The notes under the pieces are model-generated. The model had not been told where the DNA came from. It worked only from the letters and a program-made list of their open reading frames with translations, and made no database searches. From NCBI RefSeq assembly GCF_029892095.1, contig NZ_JARZAE010000004.1:2232001-2296000 (forward strand): a stretch of 64,000 nucleotides of DNA, in the 5' to 3' direction. Source of the DNA: Kitasatospora sp. MAP12-44 (GTDB lineage: Bacteria; Actinomycetota; Actinomycetes; Streptomycetales; Streptomycetaceae). The translations under genes and the position numbers were made by a program. Each line of letters opens with the position of its first letter. The first letter of the stretch is position 1. Shown here piece by piece: positions 1 to 8,605 of this stretch.

Positions 1-1934
1 TCAACGCCCCGCTCTGGCAGGTGCTGCGGGACGGCCCGGAGTCGAGCTACGCGCGCTGGTTCGACATCGACTGGGCGGCGCAGGGCGGCCGGGTCCTGCT
101 GCCGGTGCTCGGCGACCGGCTGGGCGCGGTGCTCGACCAGCTCAGCGTGGAGCAGGACACCCTGCGCTACCACGACCATGTCTTCCCGCTGCGCCCCGGC
201 ACCCAGTGGCTGCCACTGCCGGAGCTGCTGGAGCGCCAGTGGTACCGGCTGGCCTGGTGGCGCCTGGCCCACACCGAGCTGAACTACCGCCGCTTCTTCA
301 CGGTCAACGACCTGATCGCGGTGCGCGCCGAGGACCCGGACGTCTTCGAGGCCACCCACGGCGTGCTGCTGCGGCTGCGCGAGGAGGGCGTGCTGGACGG
401 GTTCCGGGTCGACCACCCGGACGGTCTGGCCGACCCGCGCGGCTATCTGCGCCGCCTCGCCGGGGCCGGGCGCGGGGCGTACGTGGTGGTGGAGAAGATC
501 CTCACCGGCGAGGAGCGGCTGCCCACCGACTGGCCGTGCGCGGGCACCACCGGCTACGACGCGCTGCGCCGGATCGACGGCGTGCTGACCGACGGCCCCG
601 GCGCCCAGCGCCTGGCCGACCTGTACGCGCACTACACCGGGGAGGAGCACACCGCCGCCCCCGAGGCCGCGCTGCGCGGGCGGGCCGAGATGATCGCGCC
701 GGACGGCGAGCTGGCCGCCGAGGTCGAGCGGCTGGTCCGGCTGGCCGGGCGGATCGGCGCCGCCGAACCGGCGCTGGCCGACCATGCCCCGCTGGCCGTG
801 CGCGCCGCTCTGGAGGAACTGCTCACCCGCTACCCGGTCTACCGCCCCTACCCCTCGCCCGCCCCGCGCACCGTCACCGCGCCGCAGAGCACCGAGCAGT
901 TCGTGGAGCTGCTGGCGCACGGGCGGCTCGGCGGCGGCCCGGCCAAGGAGGAGTTCCGCACCCGCTTCGCGCAGACCGCCTCGGCGGTGGCCGCCAAGGG
1001 CGTCGAGGACACCGCCTTCTACCGCTGGCACCCGCTGCTCAGTCTCAACGAGGTCGGCGGTGACCCCGCGCACCCGGGCGTCGAACCGGCCGACTTCCAC
1101 CGCTGGTGCGCCGATATCCAGCAGCACTGGCCGCTGACCATGACCGCGCTCTCCACCCACGACACCAAGCGCAGCGCGGACGCCCGGGCCCGCCTGGCGG
1201 TGCTGGCCGAGCTGCCGGAGCGCTGGCTCGCCGAGTGCACCGCCTGGGCGGAGGCGGCCGGCCACCTGGCCGACCGCAACGCCGAGTGGCTGCTCTGGCA
1301 GACCCTGGTGGCCGCCTGGCCGATCGACGTCGAGCGGCTGGTGGCGGTGCTGCTGAAGTCGGTCCGCGAGGCCAAGCTCGCCACCAGCTGGACCTCGCCG
1401 GATCCCGGCTACGAGGCGGAGCTGGTCGACTACGCCCGCACCGCCCTGGCCAACCCCGAACTGACCGATCGGATCGGCGCGTTCGTCGACTTCCTGGCCC
1501 CCTACGCCCGCAGCAACAGCCTGTCCGCCGCGCTGCTGCACCTCACCGTGCCGGGCGTGCCCGACCTCTACCAGGGAAGCGAGCGGATGCTGTACACCCT
1601 GGTCGACCCGGACAACCGCGCGCCGGTCGCGTTCGGCGACCGGGAGGCCGAACTCTCCGAGCTCGACCACGAGAAGCGCCATCTGACCAGCACGGCGCTG
1701 CACCTGCCGCGCCCGCTGGGCCCCTACCGGCCGCTGGCCACCGGCCCGCACCTGGTCGCCTTCCAGCGCGGCGAGGACCTCACCGTCGCCGTCACCCGAC
1801 TGCCCTATGCGCTGGCGCGCAGCGGCGAGCGGGCGGTCCTGGAGCTGCCGGGCGACTGGACGGACCTGCTGACCGGCCGCGAGCACGAAGGCGTCGTGGA
1901 GACCGTCACCCTGCTGACCCGGGAGTCATCGTGA
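1..1934 (+). CDS. treY: Malto-oligosyltrehalose synthase TreY (5' end outside window)
   Basis: The reading frame is open from base 3, so the true start lies upstream; 643 residues are visible. It is a GH13-family (1->4)-alpha-D-glucan 1-alpha-D-glucosylmutase, which turns the reducing end of maltodextrins into a trehalosyl unit in the cytoplasm. Seen: the nucleophile motif GFRVDHPDG (Asp codon at 411), the acid/base segment VVVEKILTGEE (Glu at 492), STHDTKRSADAR (Asp at 1161) and VPGVPDLYQGSE. Its stop overlaps the treZ GTG by 4 bp, so the two are translationally coupled and form the TreY/TreZ trehalose route from glycogen. Function is confident; only the N-terminus is unseen. Confidence 0.95.
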   Translation, partial: NAPLWQVLRDGPESSYARWFDIDWAAQGGRVLLPVLGDRLGAVLDQLSVEQDTLRYHDHVFPLRPGTQWLPLPELLERQWYRLAWWRLAHTELNYRRFFTVNDLIAVRAEDPDVFEATHGVLLRLREEGVLDGFRVDHPDGLADPRGYLRRLAGAGRGAYVVVEKILTGEERLPTDWPCAGTTGYDALRRIDGVLTDGPGAQRLADLYAHYTGEEHTAAPEAALRGRAEMIAPDGELAAEVERLVRLAGRIGAAEPALADHAPLAVRAALEELLTRYPVYRPYPSPAPRTVTAPQSTEQFVELLAHGRLGGGPAKEEFRTRFAQTASAVAAKGVEDTAFYRWHPLLSLNEVGGDPAHPGVEPADFHRWCADIQQHWPLTMTALSTHDTKRSADARARLAVLAELPERWLAECTAWAEAAGHLADRNAEWLLWQTLVAAWPIDVERLVAVLLKSVREAKLATSWTSPDPGYEAELVDYARTALANPELTDRIGAFVDFLAPYARSNSLSAALLHLTVPGVPDLYQGSERMLYTLVDPDNRAPVAFGDREAELSELDHEKRHLTSTALHLPRPLGPYRPLATGPHLVAFQRGEDLTVAVTRLPYALARSGERAVLELPGDWTDLLTGREHEGVVETVTLLTRESS

Positions 1935-3637
1935 GGTACGAGCTCTGGGCGCCCGCCGCCCGGCTGGTCGAGGTCGAGGTGGACGGCGCCCGCAGCCCGC
2001 TGGCGGCGCACAGCGGCGGCTGGTGGCGGGGCGAGGCCCCGGCCGGGCAGGACTACGGCTTCCGGCTGGACGGCGGCCCGCCGCTGCCCGACCCGCGCTC
2101 GGCCCGCCAGCCGTACGGGCCCGACGGGCTGAGCCGGCACGTGGACCACGCCGCCTTCCCGTGGTCCGACACGCCGTGGCACGGGCGGCCGCTGGCCGGC
2201 TCGGTCCTCTACGAGCTGCACATCGGCACCTTCACCCCGGCCGGCACCTTCGCCGGGGCCGAGCAGCACCTGGACCACCTGGTCGAGTTGGGCGTCGACT
2301 TCGTCGAGCTGATGCCCGTCTGCCCGTTCCCCGGGCGGCACGGCTGGGGGTACGACGGGGTCTCGCTGTGGGCCGTGCACGAGCCCTACGGCGGCCCTGA
2401 GGGGCTCAAGCGCTTCGTCGACGCGGCCCACCGCAAGGGCCTCGGCGTGATCCTGGACGTGGTGCACAACCACCTGGGCCCGTCCGGGAACTACCTGCCC
2501 GCCTTCGGCCCGTACTTCACCGAGCGCCACCGCACCCCCTGGGGCTCGGCGGTCAACCTGGACGCGCCCGGCTCCGACGAGGTCCGCGACTACCTGATCG
2601 GCAGCGCGCTGGCCTGGCTGCGCGACTACCGGATCGACGGGCTGCGGCTGGACGCGGTGCACGCCCTGGCGGACGACCGGGCCGTCCACTTCCTGGAGGA
2701 ACTGTCCACCGCCGTCGACACCTTGGCCGTAGCGGTGGGCCGCCCGCTGTTCCTGATCGGCGAGTCCGACCTCAACGACCCCCGGCTGACCGCCTCGCGC
2801 GAGGCCGGGGGCCTCGGCCTGCACGCGCAGTGGAGCGACGACCTGCACCACGCGCTGCACGCCGCGCTGACCGGCGAATCGCAGGGCTACTACGCCGACT
2901 TCGCCCAGGCGCCGCTGGCGGCCGTCGCCAAGGTGCTGACGCAGGGCTGGTTCCACGACGGCAGCTGGTCCTCGTTCCGCGGCCGCCGGCACGGCCGGCC
3001 GTTCGCGGGGGGCTCCGGCGAGCGGCTGCTCGGGTACGTCCAGACCCACGACCAGATCGGCAACCGGGCGCTGGGCGACCGGCTGCCCCCCGCCGCGCTG
3101 GCCGTCAGCGCCGCGCTGGTGCTGACCTCGCCGTTCACCCCGATGCTCTTCATGGGCGAGGAGTGGGGTGCGAGCACCCCCTGGCAGTACTTCACCGATC
3201 ACACCGATCCCGACCTCGCCGAGGCCGTCCGACAGGGCCGGCGGCGCGAGTTCGCCGAGCACGGCTGGACCGAGCAGCAGATCCCGGACCCGCAGGCGCC
3301 GGGCACGGTGCTCGCCAGCACCCTGGACTGGAGCGAGCCACGGCAGCCGGTGCACGCCGAACTGCTGGCCTGGTACCGGGAGTTGATCCGACTGCGGCGG
3401 GCCGATCCGGCCCTCTGCGATCCCACTCTTGGCGGGGTGCGGGTGGAGTTCGACGAGCAGGAGCGCTGGCTGACCGTCCACCGGGGCTCCTTGCGGATCT
3501 GCGTCAACCTCGGCGAGAAGCCCTGCGAGCTACCGGGCGGGGTGCTGCTCGCCTCGTACGGTGCTCTGGCGAGCGGGCGCTTGGGGCCGGGCAGTTGCGC
3601 GGTTATCGGACAAGCGGGGTTCGGACGAACGCGCTGA
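1931..3637 (+). CDS. treZ: Malto-oligosyltrehalose trehalohydrolase TreZ
   Basis: 568 aa, GTG start overlapping the treY stop (GTGA). It releases free trehalose from the product of TreY. An N-terminal beta-sandwich (E-set-like, about residues 1-85) precedes a GH13 barrel. Catalytic residues can be placed: Asp241 in GLRLDAVHA, Glu278 in IGESDLND and Asp374 in QTHDQIGN; VHNHLGPSGNY (about 180) and FMGEEWGA (about 410) are typical of the family. Length is normal. Its 3' end overlaps the convergent transketolase gene by 35 bp. A pathway gene for debranching (treX/glgX) would be expected upstream, outside this window. Confidence 0.95.
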   Translation: MRYELWAPAARLVEVEVDGARSPLAAHSGGWWRGEAPAGQDYGFRLDGGPPLPDPRSARQPYGPDGLSRHVDHAAFPWSDTPWHGRPLAGSVLYELHIGTFTPAGTFAGAEQHLDHLVELGVDFVELMPVCPFPGRHGWGYDGVSLWAVHEPYGGPEGLKRFVDAAHRKGLGVILDVVHNHLGPSGNYLPAFGPYFTERHRTPWGSAVNLDAPGSDEVRDYLIGSALAWLRDYRIDGLRLDAVHALADDRAVHFLEELSTAVDTLAVAVGRPLFLIGESDLNDPRLTASREAGGLGLHAQWSDDLHHALHAALTGESQGYYADFAQAPLAAVAKVLTQGWFHDGSWSSFRGRRHGRPFAGGSGERLLGYVQTHDQIGNRALGDRLPPAALAVSAALVLTSPFTPMLFMGEEWGASTPWQYFTDHTDPDLAEAVRQGRRREFAEHGWTEQQIPDPQAPGTVLASTLDWSEPRQPVHAELLAWYRELIRLRRADPALCDPTLGGVRVEFDEQERWLTVHRGSLRICVNLGEKPCELPGGVLLASYGALASGRLGPGSCAVIGQAGFGRTR

Positions 3638-4511
3638 TGCTCGCGCGCAGGCCGGCGGCGTCCAGACCGTAGGCGGCCAGGTGCTCGTCGATGGAGCCGT
3701 AGTGCCGGTGCTCCTCGCGCGGCACGCCCAGGCCCAGCACCCGGTGCGGGAGGTCGGCCAGCGCCTGGTGCGCCTCGTTGTTGGAGGTGCCGGCGAGGTA
3801 GGGCTCGACCAGCACCACGTCCGCGCGCTCGCCGAGCGCGGCGCGCAGGGCTCGGGCATCGAAGGGCCGGATCGAGGCGGCGTACAGCACGGTGACGTCC
3901 AGCCCCTCGGTGGCCGCCAGCACCGCGTCCAGCATCGGGCCGACCGCCAGCACCACGGCGCCCGTGCCACGGCGGACCGTCAGGAACCGGCCCGGTGTGA
4001 TCGGCCGGGCGGCGGCGTTCTGGTGCGCCGACAGGCGGACGTAGACGTTGGCGTCGCCGTCGGCGGCGGCGTGCCGCAGCAGCGTCTCGGCCTCGTCGGG
4101 GTGACCGGGCACCCGCACTGTCCAGTCGGGCAGGGTGTCAAGCAGCGCGACGTCCCCCGGCGCCATATGGGTACGGCCGCCGGCCGGCCAGTCGTACGAT
4201 CCGCCCGCGCTGACCAGCACGGCGCCCACGCCCTGGTGGCCGAGGTCCAGTTTGACCTGCTCGAAGGGGCGCTCGATCAGGAAGCTGGCGAAGGTGTGGG
4301 CGAAGGGCCGCAGCCCGGTCAGCGCCATCCCGGCGGCCGTCCCGATCAGCAGCTGCTCGCGGATGCCGACGTTGACCACCCGGTCCGGGTACTGCTGCGC
4401 CGCCTCGGCGAAGCCGGCGGCGCCGATGTCGGCGAGGACGACGGCGACCCTCGGGTCGTGGACCAGCAGGTCGCTGGTGACGGTGGCAAAGCGCTCGCGC
4501 ATGGTGTCCAT
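3603..4511 (-). CDS. Transketolase C-terminal subunit (split transketolase)
   Basis: 302 aa. This is the pyrimidine-binding and C-terminal half of a transketolase, equivalent to the second subunit of two-gene transketolases. Seen: the segment VVLADIGAAGFAEAAQQYP, the cofactor-activating Glu motif VNVGIREQLLIG (about 60), FAHTFASFLIERPFEQVK and a C-terminal Rossmann-like domain. The ATG at 4511 was chosen because AGAGGGGGA lies just upstream. It follows the N-terminal subunit by 23 bp, so the two are surely one operon and probably a heteromeric TPP enzyme of the pentose phosphate shunt. A 1-deoxyxylulose- or pyruvate-type TPP enzyme is a less likely reading. Confidence 0.85.
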   Translation of the reverse strand: MDTMRERFATVTSDLLVHDPRVAVVLADIGAAGFAEAAQQYPDRVVNVGIREQLLIGTAAGMALTGLRPFAHTFASFLIERPFEQVKLDLGHQGVGAVLVSAGGSYDWPAGGRTHMAPGDVALLDTLPDWTVRVPGHPDEAETLLRHAAADGDANVYVRLSAHQNAAARPITPGRFLTVRRGTGAVVLAVGPMLDAVLAATEGLDVTVLYAASIRPFDARALRAALGERADVVLVEPYLAGTSNNEAHQALADLPHRVLGLGVPREEHRHYGSIDEHLAAYGLDAAGLRASISAFVRTPLVR

Positions 4512-4534
4512 CTCGAAATCCCCCTCTGGGACAG

Positions 4535-5233
4535 TCAGTTCTTGGGTTCGACCCGGGCGACCACCGCGTGCGGCCGGCCGGGGTGCGGTGCGGTGAACGC
4601 AGCGTGGAGCGCGTCGTGGTCGCGGCCGTCCACCGTGGTCGCCGACCAGCCGGCGGCCTCGAAGCGGGCCGCGATGCCGCCCGACCAGCCGTGCGTGGCC
4701 GAGGAGTTGTCGATCGCCACCACATGCAGCCGCTCCAGGCCGGCCGCGCCGGCGAAGGCCAGCGCCTCGTGGTTGCTGCCCTCGTCGAACTCGGCGTCGC
4801 CGATCAGCGTCCAGACGGCGGGGTCGGTGAGCCCCTGGGCGCGCAGGCCGAGCGCGGTGCCGACCGCCAGCGGCAGGCCGTGGCCGAGCGAGCCGGAGCC
4901 GATCTCGACGCCGGGGATCAGCAGGCGGTCCGGGTGGTGGCCGAGCGGCGAGTCGTAGCCGCCGAAGCCGGCCAGCAGCTCGACCGGCAGGTAGCCCTTG
5001 GCGGCCAGCACCGCGTAGTAGGCCATCGGGCCATGGCCCTTGGAGAGCAGGAAGCGGTCGCGGTCCTGGGCGTCCACGGTGTCCGGGCCGACCCGCAGCA
5101 CCCGGTCGTAGAGCACCCACAGCGCGTCCAGCGTGGAGGTCGCGGCGGGGCCGTGCTTCTCGTCCCCGGTCATCAGGGCCATCAGGGCCGGCAGGTCCTG
5201 GAAGCCGTAGGAGTGGATCTCGGTGGTCTTCAT
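4535..5233 (-). CDS. Transketolase N-terminal subunit (split transketolase)
   Basis: 232 aa, shorter than the N-half of classical transketolase. TPP-domain signatures are present: LSKGHGPMAYYAVLA (about 78), GSGSLGHGLPLAVG and GDAEFDEGSNHEAL, the diphosphate/metal motif, with DNSS further on. ATG 5233 is preferred; a TTG 21 bp upstream would add MKLQDSR but lies inside the predicted promoter. The predicted transcription start coincides with this ATG, so the mRNA may be leaderless. It is divergent from soxR and has a SoxR-type operator 15 bp upstream, suggesting redox-stress induction of a pentose-phosphate enzyme (inference). Confidence 0.85.
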   Translation of the reverse strand: MKTTEIHSYGFQDLPALMALMTGDEKHGPAATSTLDALWVLYDRVLRVGPDTVDAQDRDRFLLSKGHGPMAYYAVLAAKGYLPVELLAGFGGYDSPLGHHPDRLLIPGVEIGSGSLGHGLPLAVGTALGLRAQGLTDPAVWTLIGDAEFDEGSNHEALAFAGAAGLERLHVVAIDNSSATHGWSGGIAARFEAAGWSATTVDGRDHDALHAAFTAPHPGRPHAVVARVEPKN

Positions 5234-5239
5234 GCGAGA

Positions 5240-5280
5240 ATCCTGCAACTTCAAGTCGACTTGAGGTCAAGCCCTAGAAT
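5240..5280. promoter_or_regulatory. SoxR operator and divergent promoters
   Basis: The near-perfect 20-bp palindrome ACTTCAAGTCGACTTGAGGT lies at 5248-5267 and closely matches the known SoxR site CCTCAAGTTAACTTGAGG. On the minus strand TTGACC (5270-5265) and CAGGAT (5245-5240) flank it with a 19-bp spacer, the over-long spacing that MerR-family activators act on. The predicted start falls at about 5233, the A of the transketolase ATG. On the plus strand TAGAAT (5275-5280) lies 8 bp before the soxR ATG, so soxR may also be leaderless. Confidence 0.85.
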
Positions 5281-5288
5281 CACCTCCC

Positions 5289-5753
5289 ATGGGACTCTCG
5301 CGCCACGACCGGCTGACCATCGGTGAGCTCTCCGCCCGCAGCGGCCTGGCCACCTCCGCGCTGCGCTACTACGAGGAGCTCGGGCTGATCCACTCCGAGC
5401 GCACGGCGGGCGGCCAACGCCGCTTCGCCCGCAGCGAGTTGCGCCGGGTGGCCTTCGTCCGAGCCGCCCAGCGGGTGGGCCTGTCGCTGGACGAGGCGCA
5501 CGCCGCGCTGAGCCGGCTGCCCACCGACCGCGCACCGGGCGCCGAGGAGTGGAACACCGTCGCCGCCTCCTGGCAGCACCGGATCGACGAGCAGATCGAG
5601 GAGTTGCAGCGACTGAAGAAGAAACTGACCGGCTGCATCGGCTGCGGCTGCCTCTCGTTGACGCGCTGCGCCCTCTACAACCCGGGCGACGCCCTGGGCG
5701 CCGAAGGGCCCGGTGCCCGTTCGCTCCTACCGCGCACCCAGACGAAGCCTTAA
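5289..5753 (+). CDS. soxR: Redox-sensitive transcriptional activator SoxR
   Basis: 154 aa MerR-family regulator. The N-terminal winged helix begins TIGELSARSGLATSALRYYEELGL, followed by a long dimerisation helix and the [2Fe-2S] cluster motif CIGCGCLSLTRC: Cys116, Cys119, Cys121 and Cys127 (CX2CXCX5C), the SoxR hallmark. The C-terminal extension after NPGD is typical of actinomycete SoxR. In Streptomyces SoxR senses redox-active metabolites such as phenazines and actinorhodin rather than driving a SoxS cascade (family knowledge). Here it is divergent from the transketolase pair across a clear operator. No ribosome-binding site is seen before the ATG, consistent with a leaderless start. Confidence 0.95.
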   Translation: MGLSRHDRLTIGELSARSGLATSALRYYEELGLIHSERTAGGQRRFARSELRRVAFVRAAQRVGLSLDEAHAALSRLPTDRAPGAEEWNTVAASWQHRIDEQIEELQRLKKKLTGCIGCGCLSLTRCALYNPGDALGAEGPGARSLLPRTQTKP

Positions 5754-5793
5754 GCTGCCCGATGATCTGTCAATCGCAGCCTGGGTAGGGGAA

Positions 5794-6633
5794 ATGACCA
5801 CCAATAAGAGTTGGATGTCCTGGGCCGACGACGACACACCCCCGCCCGCCGACCTGCACCCCGAGATCCCGCACCCCGCGCGGATGTACGACTACTACCT
5901 CGGCGGTAAGGACAACTTCCCGGCGGACCGGGCAGCGGCGGAGAAAGTACTCTCCTTCGGGCCGTTGGTGCGGATCAGCGCGCTGGCCAACCGGGCCTTC
6001 CTGCAGAGAGCCGTCGGACACCTGGCGGAACTGGGGATCGACCAGTTCCTCGACATCGGCACCGGCATACCGACCGCCGGGAACACCCACGAGGTCGCCC
6101 AGCGGGTGAACCCCTCGGCCAGGGTCGCCTACCTCGACAACGACCCGATCGTGCTGGTGCACAGCCGCGCGCTGCTGGCCGCCGCCAGCCAGGGCACCGC
6201 CACCGTGCTGCAGGCCGACCTGCGCGATCCCGCCGCCATCCTGGCGGACCCGCAGGTGCGCCAACTGCTCGACCTGGGCAAGCCGGTGGCGCTGCTGCTG
6301 TTCGCGGTGCTGCACTTCATCGACGAGGCGGACGACCCGCACACCATCGTGCGCACGCTCGTCGACGCGCTGCCCTCCGGCAGCTACCTGGCGCTCTCGC
6401 ACGCCACCGGCGACTTCGCCACCGAGGCCGACGCCGCCAAGGGCCCGTCCGTCTACCGCAGCGCCTCCGCTCAGCTGACCATGCGCACCAAGGCGGAGGT
6501 GGCCCGTTTCTTCGACGGCCTGGAGCTGCTGGAGCCCGGCCTGGTCACCGCCCCCCAGTGGCGCCCCGACCAGCCCGCCGAGGACACCGACGCCCAGGTC
6601 GCCATCTGGGCCGCCGTCGGCCGCAAGCCCTGA
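5794..6633 (+). CDS. SAM-dependent methyltransferase, DUF574/Methyltransf_19 family
   Basis: 279 aa, ATG with AGGGGAA upstream. It belongs to the actinobacterial S-adenosyl methyltransferase family (PF04672), recognised from the N-terminal HPARMYDYYLGGKDNF block, FLDIGTGIPT (SAM-binding motif I, about 95), VAYLDNDPIVL and the late GAVGRKP-like end. Substrates of this very expanded streptomycete family are generally unknown. It is 40 bp downstream of soxR on the same strand, so read-through is possible, and its stop abuts the convergent coaE stop. Confidence 0.85.
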   Translation: MTTNKSWMSWADDDTPPPADLHPEIPHPARMYDYYLGGKDNFPADRAAAEKVLSFGPLVRISALANRAFLQRAVGHLAELGIDQFLDIGTGIPTAGNTHEVAQRVNPSARVAYLDNDPIVLVHSRALLAAASQGTATVLQADLRDPAAILADPQVRQLLDLGKPVALLLFAVLHFIDEADDPHTIVRTLVDALPSGSYLALSHATGDFATEADAAKGPSVYRSASAQLTMRTKAEVARFFDGLELLEPGLVTAPQWRPDQPAEDTDAQVAIWAAVGRKP

Positions 6634-7221
6634 TTACTGTGTGAGCCGGTCCCAGACCTGCTTGACCTGGGCCTCCAGCTCGGCCGGGGTGCCGTTGTTG
6701 TCGATCACCAGGTCGGCGACGGCCAGGCGCTGCTCGCGGGTGGCCTGGGCGGCCATCCGGGAGCGGGCCTCGGCCTCGGCCATGCCGCGCAGGCGGACCA
6801 GCCGCTCGACCCGGACCTCGTCGGCGGCGTCCACCACGAGGACCTGGTCGAAGAGCGGGGCGAGGCCGTTCTCGGCGAGCAGCGGCACGTCGTGCACCAC
6901 CACGTCGTCCGGCCCGGCGGCGGCCTCCAGCTCGGCGGAGCGGGCGCGCACCAGCGGGTGGACGATGGCGTTCAGCGCCTGGAGCCGCTCGGGATCGGCG
7001 AAGACCACCGCGCCGAGTGCCGGGCGGTCCAGCGCGCCGTCCGCGTCCAGCACGGCGGGACCGAACTCGGCCACCACCGCCGCCAGCCCGGGCGTGCCCG
7101 GGGCCACCACCTCGCGCGCGATCAGGTCCGAGTCCACCAGCACCGCTCCATAGGAGACGAGCAGCCTGGACACCGAGCTCTTGCCCGCGCCGATCCCACC
7201 GGTCAGTCCGATCTTCTGCAT
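6634..7221 (-). CDS. coaE: Dephospho-CoA kinase
   Basis: 195 aa. It phosphorylates the ribose 3'-OH of dephospho-CoA, the last step of coenzyme A synthesis. Seen: the P-loop [17 protein letters not shown] (residues 6-22), DSDLIAREV, the [12 protein letters not shown] block, the lid [20 protein letters not shown] and VIDNNGT near the end. Length is that of single-domain CoaE; the C-terminal GrpB domain found in mycobacterial homologues is absent. It abuts the convergent methyltransferase with no spacer. Confidence 0.95.
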   Translation of the reverse strand: MQKIGLTGGIGAGKSSVSRLLVSYGAVLVDSDLIAREVVAPGTPGLAAVVAEFGPAVLDADGALDRPALGAVVFADPERLQALNAIVHPLVRARSAELEAAAGPDDVVVHDVPLLAENGLAPLFDQVLVVDAADEVRVERLVRLRGMAEAEARSRMAAQATREQRLAVADLVIDNNGTPAELEAQVKQVWDRLTQ

Positions 7222-7230
7222 GGCGCCAGG

Positions 7231-7878
7231 CTATCGAGCGTCGAGCTCCAGCTGTCCACCGGTGGTCAGCTGCTCGAACGGGGCACCCGTCCCCGGGCCG
7301 CCCTCGCCCAGCATCCGGGTCGCCACCATCATGCCCGGCTCGCTCAGCAGCACCTCGTGGATCCCCAGCGCGCGCTGCGGCTTGACCTCGCGGACGTAGT
7401 CGATCAGCTCGCCGAGCTTGCTCCACGGGCCGGCGACCGGCAGCAGCAGGGTCTCGACCGGCTGCGGGGGCACGGTGAGCGCGTCGCCGGGGTGGAAGAG
7501 CCGGCCGTCCAGCAGGAAGCCGATGTTGCCGACCTGCGGGATGTCGGGGTGGATGACGGCATGCCACTCGCCGTGCACCGAGACGTCGATCCCGCCGACT
7601 TCGAACGCGTCACCCTCGCCGACCACCCGGACGTTGGCGCCGATGCCGTCAAGCTGGGCGGCGACCGCGCGGTTGGTCCAGATCCGCAGGCCGGGATCGG
7701 CGGCGACGGCGGCCCGCAGCCGGTCCTCGGCGAAGTGGTCGAAGTGCTCGTGGGTGATCAGGACGGCGTCGGCGCCCTGGAAGGCCTCCGGTTCGGTGAA
7801 CATGCCCGGGTCGATCACCACCGTGGTGTCGCCCTGCTCGATCCGTACGCAGGCGTGTCCCAGCTTGGTCAGACGCAT
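7231..7878 (-). CDS. MBL-fold metallo-hydrolase
   Basis: 215 aa metallo-beta-lactamase-fold protein. Seen: LTKLGHACVRIEQGDTTVVI at the N-terminus, metal ligands in THEHFDHF (about 41-48), HGEWHAVIHP (about 108) and LFHPGDALT (about 132), with IHEVLLSEPG near the end. It is closest to UlaG-like or DUF-type MBL hydrolases common beside coaE in actinomycetes; the substrate is unknown. It is 9 bp upstream of coaE on the same strand, so the pair is probably co-transcribed, and it is divergent from the MarR regulator. Confidence 0.85.
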   Translation of the reverse strand: MRLTKLGHACVRIEQGDTTVVIDPGMFTEPEAFQGADAVLITHEHFDHFAEDRLRAAVAADPGLRIWTNRAVAAQLDGIGANVRVVGEGDAFEVGGIDVSVHGEWHAVIHPDIPQVGNIGFLLDGRLFHPGDALTVPPQPVETLLLPVAGPWSKLGELIDYVREVKPQRALGIHEVLLSEPGMMVATRMLGEGGPGTGAPFEQLTTGGQLELDAR

Positions 7879-7904
7879 GGCGCTGCTCCCTTCGGCGGAA
7901 TATC

Positions 7905-7919
7905 TACAGCAAGACTGTA
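7905..7919. promoter_or_regulatory. Candidate MarR operator
   Basis: TACAG-N5-CTGTA is a perfect 15-bp dyad between the divergent MBL-hydrolase and MarR genes, 27 bp from one start codon and 37 bp from the other. A second short dyad, CCTC-N4-GAGG, follows. MarR proteins often autoregulate from such sites; the link is inferred from position. Confidence 0.45.
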
Positions 7920-7955
7920 CACCTCTGCTGAGGAGTTTCCCGATAGGATGGACCC

Positions 7956-8384
7956 ATGACCCAGGATGCCGAGCCCGTCGACGCCCAGCAGCTCGCGGCC
8001 GAGCTGCGCGTGAGCATCGGCGAGCTGGTGCGCCACCTGCGCACCGAGGACGAGCTGCCGCAGAACCAGGCCGGCGTGCTGGGCCTGCTGGTCCGGGAGG
8101 GCGCGCACACCACCAGCGAGCTGGCCGAGCGCCAGCGGGTGCGCCACCAATCGATGGCCCGCACGGTCGCGCTGCTCGTCGAGACCGGCCTGGTCCGCCA
8201 GGAGCGCCACCCCAGCGACGGCCGCAAGCTCGTGCTGACCGCCACCGAGGCCGGCACGCAGGCGCTGCTGGCCCAGCGCCGCAGCCGCGAGGACCGGATC
8301 GCCGCCGCCATCGAACGCGCGCTGACCCCGCAGGAGCAGCGCACCCTGCGCGAGGCCGTCGACCTTCTGCGCCGCCTCAGCTAG
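7956..8384 (+). CDS. MarR-family transcriptional regulator
   Basis: 142 aa. It has the winged-helix core expected of MarR: LAERQRVRHQSMARTVALLVETGLVRQ (about 58-84) as the recognition region, then the wing HPSDGRKLVLTATEAG and two flanking helices for dimerisation. Its ATG follows GATAGGATGGACCC. Its targets probably include the divergent MBL hydrolase and itself. No ligand can be inferred. Confidence 0.88.
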   Translation: MTQDAEPVDAQQLAAELRVSIGELVRHLRTEDELPQNQAGVLGLLVREGAHTTSELAERQRVRHQSMARTVALLVETGLVRQERHPSDGRKLVLTATEAGTQALLAQRRSREDRIAAAIERALTPQEQRTLREAVDLLRRLS

Positions 8385-8455
8385 CGGCGAGTGCCCTTTG
8401 CCCCACCTCGCGCGTTGTGCAGGGCGCACTGTCCCGTCCAACCAAAGGACCCAGC

Positions 8456-8605
8456 GTGACCTCCCTGCGCAACACCCTCGTCGTCGCCGCCACCCTCTGC
8501 ACCCTGCTGATGGCCGGGGCGGGCGCCGCTGCGGCCTGCGACTCGGCCAACCTGGTCGGCGTCGGCAACTCCGGCTTCGGCAACGCCTGCGTCAACGGCG
8601 AGTAG
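8456..8605 (+). CDS. Short secreted peptide resembling half a chaplin domain
   Basis: 49 aa, GTG start 7 bp after AAAGGA. A basic N-terminus and a hydrophobic stretch LVVAATLCTLLMAGAGAAAA form a Sec signal peptide; cleavage would leave about 22 residues. The mature part carries two Cys spaced 20 apart and the pattern C-x5-LVGVGNSGFGNACVN, which matches the C-terminal half of the chaplin domain (C-x-NTVNVVGLLNPAFGN-x-C-x-N). The N-terminal half of the chaplin repeat is missing. It follows the MarR gene by 71 bp and overlaps the convergent MMPL gene by 14 bp. Surface activity like that of chaplins is only a hypothesis. Confidence 0.7.
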   Translation: MTSLRNTLVVAATLCTLLMAGAGAAAACDSANLVGVGNSGFGNACVNGE

